The translations under genes were made by a program, and so were the position numbers. The notes beneath the pieces are model-generated. The model was not told the origin of the DNA and did no database searches. It was given only the letters and a program-made list of their open reading frames with translations. DNA of 10,280 nucleotides from JAKEGK01 sp036507695 (GTDB taxonomy: Bacteria > Pseudomonadota > Gammaproteobacteria > SZUA-152): positions 1 through 10,280 of the forward strand of contig DATCIR010000125.1 of NCBI GenBank assembly GCA_036507695.1, written 5' to 3'. How positions within the stretch are numbered: position 1 is the first letter of the stretch; every line of letters begins with the position of its first letter. This document shows, one piece after another, positions 1-6,020 of the stretch.

Positions 1-142
1 GGGACGCCACAAGTACGTCCCTGTAGGTTGTTGTGGGCCATCCCTGGCCCACACCCTGCGGGCGCACTGCGTGCGACCGGATTCGCTCCCGGCGAATCCG
101 TCGACGGCGGCCATCCCTGGCCGCAGACGCCCCCGGCAGGAA
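1..142. repeat. Multi-hairpin intergenic repeat, cut by window edge
   Basis: At least five consecutive inverted repeats are packed into 142 bases: 1-6 with 16-21, 32-40 with 45-53 (9 bp stem), 63-67 with 71-75, 78-86 with 92-100 (9 bp stem), and 107-113 with 118-124. Three of the loops contain the same TCCC tetramer (41-44, 87-90, 114-117), and the block CCATCCCTGGCC occurs twice. It is much more GC-rich than the AT-rich DNA that follows. The structure matches dispersed non-coding repeats of gammaproteobacterial genomes (REP/BIME-like). The open frame crossing it (33-248) has arginine-rich, low-complexity content and is not a gene. The element may continue upstream of base 1. Confidence 0.7.
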
Positions 143-446
143 ACACCAGTACCGCTTTAACTATGCTGCACACGGGGTGAGCAGTTACGATGTTCGAATG
201 CATGTTTATATATGTATCGGCGTAGCGGCTAATTTATTCGGGCGTTAGTATGAATCTTTAGCTGGTACGCGAATTTTACTCAATCGACTTTATCTAAAAA
301 TCCGTCTTGCGTCCGCCTGGACCCTGGCCAATACCAACAAGTGTTCGAGCGCCGGCTGAGCCCGGGAATTTTTGATCCGGGCTTAGTGTCCAACGAGTCA
401 CGGGATAATTCTGGTTAACTTTGATTAAAAAACAAGGAAATAATTA
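143..446. other. Intergenic region before the coiled-coil lipoprotein
   Basis: No convincing gene on either strand. It holds a 7 bp inverted repeat (AGCCCGG 359-365 with CCGGGCT 377-383, 11-base loop) without a following T run, and the AT-rich leader of the next gene. The leader ends in AAGGA (434-438), eight bases before the ATG at 447. Confidence 0.5.
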
Positions 447-1139
447 ATGTATTCTATGTCTTTCAGAATATTTTTCGCCTTATTTCTAATTACTGTCGTG
501 CAGGGGTGCAACGCAATCCCGTTAACGCCGTCCCAGTCCGCACAACAGTTTTGGAGCGCGGTTCTGGCGGACGATTTGGAGACGGCCGGCCGGTTTGCCA
601 CGCCACAAAGCGTCCCTGAACTTCAGTTACTGCAAAAAGACCTGCGCGGCGCCACTATTCGCTTTGGCGAAGTTCAAATTTCAAGCGGCCAGGCCAGCAT
701 CGAAACCTCCCTGGAAATCGCACAAGCCGATCGGTTGGAGACTACCAAATTTACAACTCATTTGAAGCGTGAAGAGACGGACTGGCGCGTGGATCTGGCG
801 CAGACCAAACAGTCGCTGGACAGTGCCCGGGAGAGGCGCGGTATGCAAAAGTTAGCCGACGAACTGCAAAAACTGGGGCGGGACGTGACGGATCAACTGG
901 GGCACGCCATGAAAGAATTGAAAAAGATGCAACCGGAACTCCAGCGGGAACTCAAGTCACTGGGTGAATCGGTGCAGAAAGACATGCAGGGCGCCATAGA
1001 AAAATATGGTCCTGAAATAGAGCAAAAACTAAAAGAACTGACTGAATCACTCGACGGGGCGTTAAAAGAACTGGGAAAAGCGGTCCCGCAGCAAAAAGCG
1101 CCCGCCAAGGAAGAACAACCCCAGGGCCGGATGATATAA
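447..1139 (+). CDS. Lipoprotein with NTF2-like region and C-terminal coiled coil
   Basis: A 230-residue envelope lipoprotein of unknown function. The N-terminus is a lipoprotein signal peptide: a hydrophobic stretch (residues 6-18) ends in VVQGC, making Cys21 the likely lipidated residue. Residues about 28-118 resemble small NTF2/DUF4878-type lipoprotein domains (SAQQFWSAVLADDLETA near the start, the TDWRVDLAQ strand near 111-119); this assignment is by pattern only. Residues about 121-213 are charged and helical, a long coiled coil in which an LGxxV pattern recurs at 143-147, 172-176 and 209-213. The tail is polar (Gln/Pro/Lys/Glu). The ATG at 447 has AAGGA eight bases upstream; a second ATG three codons later is possible but has worse spacing. 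Transcription probably ends at the hairpin 1199-1228. The gene stands alone, with no partner to suggest a role beyond envelope structure or stress. Confidence 0.85.
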   Translation: MYSMSFRIFFALFLITVVQGCNAIPLTPSQSAQQFWSAVLADDLETAGRFATPQSVPELQLLQKDLRGATIRFGEVQISSGQASIETSLEIAQADRLETTKFTTHLKREETDWRVDLAQTKQSLDSARERRGMQKLADELQKLGRDVTDQLGHAMKELKKMQPELQRELKSLGESVQKDMQGAIEKYGPEIEQKLKELTESLDGALKELGKAVPQQKAPAKEEQPQGRMI

Positions 1140-1198
1140 AGCCGTGGGGATTTAATTAATAAAGTCGCTGTCCCGGCACGGAAAATATTCAGCCATAA

Positions 1199-1228
1199 AA
1201 AAGCCAACCCCGAACCGGGTTGGCTTTT
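1199..1228. terminator. Bidirectional intrinsic terminator
   Basis: A perfect 12 bp stem (AAAAGCCAACCC 1199-1210 with GGGTTGGCTTTT 1217-1228) with a 6-base loop. The stem has A runs on the left and T runs on the right, so it can terminate the lipoprotein gene (ending 1139, plus strand) and the small peptide gene (ending 1277, minus strand). Confidence 0.9.
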
Positions 1229-1276
1229 ACGTTTATTTGGTTTATAGATGTCAGTATGTAGAGCTATTTTTTTGGT

Positions 1277-1360
1277 TTACGATTTACGGCTGTCGCTGAA
1301 CGCGCCGATCATCGCCAGTGCGAACAAGCCAACGAACAGGATAATATGCAGGTTTTCCAT
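1277..1360 (-). CDS. 27-residue single-pass membrane peptide
   Basis: A complete short gene below the usual size cut-off of gene finders. It encodes 27 residues: a polar start (MENLH), a continuous hydrophobic helix of about 16 residues (IILFVGLFALAMIGAF), and a charged end (SDSRKS). This is the layout of a single-pass inner-membrane micropeptide. GGAGG (complement of 1367-1371) lies six bases upstream of the ATG, and the terminator at 1199-1228 lies about 50 bases past the stop with a six-T run on this strand. A possible promoter is at 1417-1445. Start, ribosome site and terminator together argue for a real gene. Families of similar size (CydX, KdpF, CcoQ-like subunits) act as subunits of membrane complexes, but I recognise no family here and assign no function. 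Confidence 0.7.
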   Translation of the reverse strand: MENLHIILFVGLFALAMIGAFSDSRKS

Positions 1361-1366
1361 CGCTCC

Positions 1367-1371
1367 CCTCC
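1367..1371 (-). promoter_or_regulatory. Shine-Dalgarno site of the 27-residue gene
   Basis: GGAGG on the minus strand, extended by further Gs, six bases before the ATG at 1360. It is the main evidence that the short frame is translated. Confidence 0.7.
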
Positions 1372-1416
1372 GGTAATGTGATGTGATCATGTCGGTGTTT
1401 TGTTATTGAACGGCTG

Positions 1417-1445
1417 AGACTAACGAAGAAAAGTGCCTAGGTCAA
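1417..1445 (-). promoter_or_regulatory. Possible sigma-70 promoter of the 27-residue gene
   Basis: On the minus strand, TTGACC (1440-1445) and TAGTCT (1417-1422) are separated by 17 bases. The -35 box is good and the -10 box mediocre. The predicted start gives a leader of about 50 bases. Confidence 0.35.
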
Positions 1446-1665
1446 ATTTCCATAAAAACCATAAGCGCAGTGAGTAAATAGCCTAGCGTTTTTCTCGTTA
1501 TTTACAGTGGGGGACATCGAATTGAGACGCGACTGGGTTAGAACCATGTTTTCACTTACACTATCCGGCTCACCTTCGCGCGACTGAATGGAATCGTAAT
1601 TTCATGATAAATTTGCTGTTAAGTATTTTGTGTCTGGTAAAAACTGAGATAAGGCGCCGCTAACC
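1446..1665. other. Intergenic region before the YkgJ-type gene
   Basis: No gene visible. It presumably holds the divergent promoters for the 27-residue gene (minus) and the YkgJ-type gene (plus). No clear plus-strand promoter could be picked out. Confidence 0.4.
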
Positions 1666-1926
1666 ATGCAATGCAGGGCCGGGTGCGGCGCTTGTTGTAT
1701 CGCGCCATCCATTACTTCCGCGATCCCCGGCATGCCGCAAGGCAAACCCGCTGGCGTGCGTTGCATCCACCTGGACGAACGCCATTACTGCAGGATATTC
1801 GATAGCCCCGAGCGTCCCAGGGTATGCGCGAAATTTCAGGCCAACGAAGATGCATGCGGACAAAGTTTTGCAGAGGCCATGGGCCGGTTGCGGTTGCTGG
1901 AGTGGCTAACCGCAGGTGAAGAATAA
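1666..1926 (+). CDS. ykgJ: YkgJ-family cysteine-cluster protein
   Basis: An 86-residue cytoplasmic protein of the YkgJ/CxxCxxCC family, thought to bind zinc or iron; its biochemical role is not settled. The diagnostic N-terminal motif is present (Cys3, Cys7, Cys10, Cys11 in CRAGCGACC), followed by the family block IPGMPQGKPAGVRC and further cysteines at 33, 42, 54 and 64. GKPAGVRC and FDSPERPRVC are characteristic of the short (about 85-residue) proteobacterial YkgJ form, so the gene is full length. The start is the ATG at 1666, with a weak AAGG eleven bases upstream; no earlier start keeps the motif near the N-terminus. It is monocistronic in this window. A weak 5 bp hairpin (1936-1940 with 1953-1957) follows the stop, with no T run. 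Confidence 0.9.
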   Translation: MQCRAGCGACCIAPSITSAIPGMPQGKPAGVRCIHLDERHYCRIFDSPERPRVCAKFQANEDACGQSFAEAMGRLRLLEWLTAGEE

Positions 1927-2227
1927 GAGCGCCGCCACGGGATTTTAAAAGAACCGTGCGTATCCGCTAATCCATCATACGGTCGTTGAGATACCAAGCG
2001 GTAAAGATCACTACACTTGCCTCAACGCAAACAACACCAACAATAAAAATCGCTCCGTTTTTTCTTCACAAATGATTATGGTTAGCTGTTGGTTATTGGC
2101 TTGCCGGGGGTGAAAAAAATTCCATCAATGATGGGGTGACTGCTTGTTCGCGCCCGATATTCGCCAAACAAAAATCCCATTTTTTGCCGCTGATCATTCT
2201 TTTGCGCAAAGTCCGTACTGATCAATA

Positions 2228-2242
2228 TGTGAATTAGTCACA
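2228..2242. promoter_or_regulatory. CRP-like dyad with 5-base spacer
   Basis: TGTGA-ATTAG-TCACA: perfect CRP half sites, but separated by five bases instead of the usual six. Its centre is about 62 bases upstream of the start predicted from the -10 box at 2285-2290, the class I activator position. The unusual spacing leaves the cognate regulator open. Confidence 0.4.
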
Positions 2243-2284
2243 AAAATAACTGTGATTACTGCCTCGGTTTGTTTATAGATCAGC

Positions 2285-2290
2285 TAAAAT
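2285..2290 (+). promoter_or_regulatory. -10 box of the cytochrome promoter
   Basis: TAAAAT matches five of six consensus bases. No recognisable -35 box lies 16-18 bases upstream, consistent with activator dependence. The implied leader is about 95 bases. Confidence 0.4.
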
Positions 2291-2381
2291 TGTAACGCTG
2301 GTTTTGTGTTCTGTGTTAGGGTGATGTTTTTTTCAAAGGAATAGGTCATTTTTTGTCTATTGAGTTAGTAAATACGTTGAG

Positions 2382-2387
2382 GGAGGA
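2382..2387 (+). promoter_or_regulatory. Shine-Dalgarno site that fixes the cytochrome start
   Basis: GGAGGA lies four bases before the ATG at 2392 and decides for this start over an in-frame TTG at 2353, which has no ribosome site. Confidence 0.75.
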
Positions 2388-2391
2388 AATT

Positions 2392-4098
2392 ATGATCAAA
2401 ATAAAGTACCGGAATATTATTCAATGTATCGTTACGGCCGCCGTAATGGCTATCGGCTCGGTTAATCCAGCGTCGGCAACTGAATACACCGTCTACCTGG
2501 AGCAGGGATGGCTAGAGAATGAGCGGCAGGCGTTTTATACAACACCCCAGGGTTCCTACCTGATTCCACTGAGTTGGTATTTGGCGTTGGAAACAGCGCG
2601 CGGCGCACAATTGTTTTCAAGCCAGGAACACGTTGCGAAATTTAACTACCTGTTCGACGACGTGGAGACTATAAAAGAAAATAACTACGCCGCACTCCCC
2701 GTGGGCTTTGCCGTGGAGAGTGTTGAGGGCGGTGAGGATTGGTTGGGCATGACCTGCGCCGCTTGTCATACCAATGACTTGATCGCAAAAGGCGCACGGA
2801 TTCGCATCGAAGGCGCTCCCACGTTGGCGGATTTCAACGGTTTTATAAAAAGTTTACACGAAGCGGTAAGAGCCACGCTCGAAAGTGAGCAAAAATTTGC
2901 CCGGTTTGCCAAACGGGTGTTGGGGGGTGAAGGAGACAAGTCTGACGCTTTGCGGCAATCGTTAACCGGCTATGAACCGCAACTCGCCGGATTTGTAACT
3001 CGAAACATAGACTCCACCGGTATTGAATACGGTTATGCGCGGCTTGATGCATTCGGCGCCATCATGAATGAGGTGTTTGGCGATGATTTGCACTTTCCCG
3101 GGAATATCCGGCCGCCCAACGCGCCGGTAAATTATCCGCATTTATGGGGTACTCCCAGCCACGATTGGGTGCAATGGAATGGGTCCGCGAATAATCCACT
3201 GGGACGAAATGTGGGTGAGGTATTGGGTGTCTTTGGTTCCGTTAACCTGGTGGACCCGGCACAGTTTGGAAAAACATCGGCGCGTGGCAGGGAGCTTATT
3301 GATCTGGAACAGTTGGTGGCAAAGTTGAGCCCGCCAAAGTGGCCAGAACAGTATCTAGGTAAGATTAATCAGAAAAAGGTAAACAAAGGCAGAGCGCTTT
3401 ATACCGAGTTTCGGGGCTATGAACCGAGTTGCGCGTATTGTCATCCTTTGCGCGACGCGAACGGAAATTATCCCCTGACGCCCGCGGAAGAAAATCTGTT
3501 TGGCGTGCAATTTGTGGAGACGAAAATGATACCGCTGGCGGAAATCGGGACCGATCCGGCCATGGCGTTGAATTTCGCCACGCGCGTGGTTTCGACCGCG
3601 CATCTGGCTCCGCTCCTGCCCGCGCCGTTTACCGGCGCCGCGGAATTACCTGCGCCCGTGCTGTTAAGTATATTGGTTGGCATCGCAACCCAAAATGTGC
3701 TGAGCGCAATTCACCCCCCCTTGTCGGGCGCGGAACTGGCCGCCGCTATCGGCTATCGCCGAAAAGCGCCAGGATTACCGCCGTACGCGCCGAAAAATCT
3801 GCTGGCGTACCGGGCTATTCCGCTGGAGGGCACCTGGGCGACGGCGCCCTATCTGCATAACGGCGCCGTGCAAAACCTTTATGAATTGTTATTGCCCGCC
3901 CAGGAGCGAAAAGCGGAATTCTATGTCGGTTCACAAAAATTTGATCCGGATAAAGTTGGATTTAAAAGTGTGGGTAGAGGAAAAACATCGTTGCTTGACA
4001 CGACCCTGCCTGGAAATTCCAACCGGGGTCATGAATACGGCGTTACTTTGAGTGACGATGAAAGGATGGACTTGATTGAGTTCCTGAAAACATTATAA
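2392..4098 (+). CDS. Secreted di-haem cytochrome c, RoxA/MauG/CCP-related
   Basis: A 568-residue periplasmic or secreted c-type cytochrome of the group often labelled di-haem cytochrome c peroxidase, which includes the rubber oxygenase RoxA. The signal peptide has a basic start and hydrophobic core and ends NPASA, with likely cleavage after Ala29. There are two haem motifs: CAACH at 122-126 (in GMTCAACHTND) and CAYCH at 347-351, with axial His126 and His351. Family blocks include HDWVQWNGS from 257, LGRNVGEVLGVFG just after it, and TAPYLHNG at 484-491, the C-terminal signature shared by MauG and CCP families. The C-terminus (LPGNSNRGHEYG, then LSDDERMDLIEFLKTL) is intact, so the gene is full length. 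Known members oxidise peroxide, protein residues or polyisoprene; the substrate here cannot be told. No electron-transfer partner is adjacent. The upstream CRP-like dyad suggests activation. Confidence 0.88.
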   Translation: MIKIKYRNIIQCIVTAAVMAIGSVNPASATEYTVYLEQGWLENERQAFYTTPQGSYLIPLSWYLALETARGAQLFSSQEHVAKFNYLFDDVETIKENNYAALPVGFAVESVEGGEDWLGMTCAACHTNDLIAKGARIRIEGAPTLADFNGFIKSLHEAVRATLESEQKFARFAKRVLGGEGDKSDALRQSLTGYEPQLAGFVTRNIDSTGIEYGYARLDAFGAIMNEVFGDDLHFPGNIRPPNAPVNYPHLWGTPSHDWVQWNGSANNPLGRNVGEVLGVFGSVNLVDPAQFGKTSARGRELIDLEQLVAKLSPPKWPEQYLGKINQKKVNKGRALYTEFRGYEPSCAYCHPLRDANGNYPLTPAEENLFGVQFVETKMIPLAEIGTDPAMALNFATRVVSTAHLAPLLPAPFTGAAELPAPVLLSILVGIATQNVLSAIHPPLSGAELAAAIGYRRKAPGLPPYAPKNLLAYRAIPLEGTWATAPYLHNGAVQNLYELLLPAQERKAEFYVGSQKFDPDKVGFKSVGRGKTSLLDTTLPGNSNRGHEYGVTLSDDERMDLIEFLKTL

Positions 4099-4139
4099 GT
4101 CAGCGCGGGCGGCAATCAGGGCCCACCTGTTGGATAAGC

Positions 4140-4178
4140 TAAGCCGGGACCCGGAAATTGATTCTGAATCCCGGCTTA
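4140..4178. terminator. Inverted repeat between convergent genes
   Basis: A perfect 10 bp stem (TAAGCCGGGA 4140-4149 with TCCCGGCTTA 4169-4178) with a 19-base loop. It lies between the cytochrome (plus, ends 4098) and the small lipoprotein (minus, ends 4249), so it could end both transcripts. There is no T run on either side, so intrinsic termination would be weak. Confidence 0.45.
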
Positions 4179-4248
4179 TCGCATAGTGATGGAGCAAACC
4201 GGGCAGCCGCTCTTCGAATGCGCGCCCTTCATTCAGAAGACGAAATGC

Positions 4249-4434
4249 TCAATACCGGTAGCCTCCATCCCAGGCAGGCTTGGATGATTTTTTATCCTGA
4301 TCGCTGTCCGCCGGGGCTTGCTGACCGGCGGCCGGGGTTTCAGCCGTCGCGTTTCCTTTGTTATCGCTGCTGGCACAGCCGGCTTGATACAAAACCAGCA
4401 TCAAAATGGCAACACTCGTGATTTTTATTAGCAT
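4249..4434 (-). CDS. Small 61-residue lipoprotein
   Basis: A tiny secreted lipoprotein of unknown function. The signal peptide (MLIKITSVAILMLVLYQAGC) ends in QAGC, predicting lipidation at Cys20; Gln at -3 is atypical, but the rest of the lipobox fits. The mature part is about 42 residues, low in complexity and rich in Ala, Gly, Asp, Lys and Ser, ending in an aromatic WDGGYRY. Such a short disordered tail suggests an entericidin-like or envelope-anchored accessory peptide, but no family is recognised. The ribosome site AAGGAGG (complement of 4443-4449) is optimal, eight bases before the ATG. A perfect TATAAT at 4602-4607 upstream implies a leader of about 160 bases, unusually long for so small a gene. 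Confidence 0.8.
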   Translation of the reverse strand: MLIKITSVAILMLVLYQAGCASSDNKGNATAETPAAGQQAPADSDQDKKSSKPAWDGGYRY

Positions 4435-4594
4435 CGGTATTTCCTCCTTGTTTAAGCCGCTTCATTAGTAGCGGTGTTTGATATTGGCCGCCGGGATGAT
4501 TTGGAATCTTTCCCGAGGACCATTGGTTAATGCTTTGTAAGTCACGGCGCAGCGAATTTGCTACCACGCATATCCAAAGCCTCCCTGGATTTAA

Positions 4595-4615
4595 GGTGCT
4601 AATTATACACGCACC
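4595..4615 (-). promoter_or_regulatory. Probable promoter of the small lipoprotein with flanking dyad
   Basis: A perfect TATAAT on the minus strand (4602-4607) is enclosed by a dyad, GGTGC (4595-4599) and GCACC (4611-4615). No good -35 is visible. A dyad astride the -10 box is where a repressor could bind. Confidence 0.4.
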
Positions 4616-5100
4616 AAAATAGCCGGCGCGCACTCACTACTGAACAAAGTTTTACCGGTTGAATATTTTTCGTTTGTTTAAGAGTCTGCCATAACGTTTT
4701 GATGAAGTGCTGCTGAAGGTAAGTGCTCCTCTGAACGCAGATGAGTACAATAATGAATAGCGAAGAGAACAACCAGAATGGAAATGGCCAGTTACTCCCT
4801 GAAATGCGACCGAAGTTGCGGTCCAATTATGCCCTGCACTACGGGGTGAATGTCAATACGTGCGTATAAGGCTTGTGTTTGACTGAGTCAATAAGCTAAC
4901 TTACCGGTTTTAATAAAAATTACCACCGAAATTAAACGGTCGGCGCTATATTTTTTCACTTAAAAACATAATTGCAACATATTCACTCACGAGCAAATAA
5001 AATCGGCGGGATGAACTGCTTATAGGAACAGTGAGCGGGATTGTTTGCTGGCCTGGGGCGAGAGTTTTGTAAGTCTGATGCGAACAGCGAGCACTACTTT

Positions 5101-5126
5101 AGGTGCTTGTTTTAGGTGTTTGTTTT
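5101..5126. repeat. 13-base tandem duplication
   Basis: AGGTGCTTGTTTT followed directly by AGGTGTTTGTTTT, one mismatch, in non-coding DNA. Confidence 0.6.
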
Positions 5127-5169
5127 AACTATTTTAGTTGGTTGCAGCCAGTGCCTCTCCCGCGGAAAA

Positions 5170-5195
5170 GATGGGGACTTAATTAAGCCCCCATC
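5170..5195. terminator. Terminator of the 35-residue-repeat gene
   Basis: An 11 bp stem with one mismatch (GATGGGGACTT 5170-5180 with AAGCCCCCATC 5185-5195) and a 4-base loop. On the minus strand it is followed by TTTT and lies 30 bases beyond the stop of the gene ending at 5225; on the plus strand TTTT also follows. Confidence 0.75.
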
Positions 5196-5224
5196 ATTTT
5201 GTAACCGCGAATCCAGGCGCAAAA

Positions 5225-5608
5225 CTATTTCATGATTTCCTTCAGTTTTTGTTTGTCGGAATCGCTGGGCTTATGATTCAGGCTATGCACGATCTCCGCG
5301 AGGGTGCGAACCGGGCCCGGGGCGCCGTTGTCGCTCATGATCTTGCTGAGCTTCTGTTTATCGTCGGTGGTGGCGGTGTGTTCGAGGTTTACCATGGCGG
5401 TTGCGATGGTTTTCTCCGCATCCGTGGTTGCCGCGTCTTTGGTTAATTTCTTCAGTGTTTCCTTCTCAGCATCGGAAGGATAATGATTTAAATTGACCAG
5501 AATGCCGGCCATGGTTTTTGTTGCGCTGCTGGCCGCTGCTAAAGCCATTTGCAGAGAAAACAGCGTCAGGCAGAAAATAAGTCCAGTAATAATTTGTTTT
5601 GTTTTCAT
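5225..5608 (-). CDS. Exported protein of three 35-residue repeats
   Basis: A 127-residue secreted protein, not recognised. Residues 1-25 are a Sec signal peptide (MKTKQIITGL start, hydrophobic core, MALAA end; cleavage near Ala25). The mature chain is almost entirely three copies of a helical unit. The landmark NLNH/NLEH/SLNH falls at 39, 74 and 109, an exact 35-residue period. Each unit follows KT(M/I/L)A, two or three hydrophobic positions, L(N/E)H, a P/T-S/T-D turn, then a charged helix such as DKQKLKEIM. There are no cysteines in the mature part and no obvious metal or catalytic motif beyond the one conserved His per repeat. The start is the ATG at 5608, with GGGAGA five bases upstream; an earlier in-frame start would place 19 residues ahead of a good signal peptide. 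It is monocistronic, with promoter 5716-5744 and terminator 5170-5195. Confidence 0.8.
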   Translation of the reverse strand: MKTKQIITGLIFCLTLFSLQMALAAASSATKTMAGILVNLNHYPSDAEKETLKKLTKDAATTDAEKTIATAMVNLEHTATTDDKQKLSKIMSDNGAPGPVRTLAEIVHSLNHKPSDSDKQKLKEIMK

Positions 5609-6020
5609 TAGAATCTCCCATATCAATCCAGAATAAGTGAACGCACAAACGCACAAGTAGTACACAATAGTAGTAAAAGTATTATTGATGTGTGGTGACT
5701 GCTTGAACTCAGATAACTGTAGATGGGGTTAATTGTCTGGTCAATTGGAAATAACAAAAATATTTAAATGTAAACTGGAAGCGAATATCTGTTCACAAAA
5801 TATTCACAATGCACTCCGTTAAATCATCTATGACAGATAAAGCAATGATATTAGCCATGGCTGGGCGCCCAACGCGCTCTATTACATGTCATGGTGCGAA
5901 AGGTTTTGCAAACGCTTTCCACTCAAAACCCAGTGACGAAAATTACCGTATTTCTAACCCGCGATAACCGCGCCTCAGATTATTTGCATGAGCTGACAAC
6001 TGGCTGCTGTAAAAGTAAAG
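5609..6020. other. Intergenic region upstream of the repeat protein
   Basis: Holds the minus-strand promoter at 5716-5744, a palindrome TGGGCGCCCA (5862-5871), and the 3' flank of the reductase gene. A 45-codon plus-strand frame (5830-5967) has no ribosome site and no recognisable content. No other gene is seen, and no strong terminator for the reductase gene. Confidence 0.4.
5716..5744 (-). promoter_or_regulatory. Probable sigma-70 promoter of the repeat protein
   Basis: On the minus strand, TTGACC (5739-5744), 17 bases, then TACAGT (5716-5721). Predicted leader about 100 bases. Confidence 0.45.

Larger units (their letters stand above)
1927..2391. other. Long AT-rich regulatory region before the di-haem cytochrome
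   Basis: No gene with a normal start. It contains a 10 bp perfect palindrome (TTTGCGCAAA, 2201-2210), a CRP-like dyad (2228-2242), a -10 box (2285-2290) and the cytochrome ribosome site. On the minus strand, 1970-2065 is an open run of 32 codons with a basic start, hydrophobic middle and polar end, but no ATG, GTG or TTG at its beginning. Confidence 0.5.
4435..5169. other. Long intergenic region with leader and tandem repeat
   Basis: Bases 4435-4600 appear to be the untranslated leader of the small lipoprotein. The remainder is AT-rich. A 42-codon plus-strand frame (4741-4869) and a hydrophobic minus-strand frame opposite it (4599-4826, TTG start) both lack ribosome sites, and I could not choose between them or support either. 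A 13-base tandem duplication lies at 5101-5126. Confidence 0.4.

Noticed and set aside
893..1207. 104-codon minus-strand frame with hydrophobic content
   Set aside because: Antisense of the charged coiled coil of the lipoprotein and running across the terminator; no ribosome site.
2353..2391. TTG start that would extend the cytochrome by 13 residues
   Set aside because: No ribosome site precedes it, whereas the ATG at 2392 has GGAGGA and begins a textbook signal peptide.
3429..3860. 143-codon plus-strand frame inside the cytochrome
   Set aside because: Out-of-frame shadow of the cytochrome, which carries haem and family motifs throughout this stretch.
4140..4178. Attachment site or mobile-element end
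   Set aside because: A simple inverted repeat between convergent genes with no integrase, transposase or target duplication nearby; a terminator role is simpler.
4599..4869. Two opposing small frames (75 codons minus, 42 codons plus)
   Set aside because: Neither has a ribosome site or recognisable content, the minus frame needs a TTG start, and each explains the other as an antisense shadow.
5609..5665. 19-residue N-terminal extension of the repeat protein
   Set aside because: The signal peptide starts properly at the ATG at 5608 with GGGAGA upstream.
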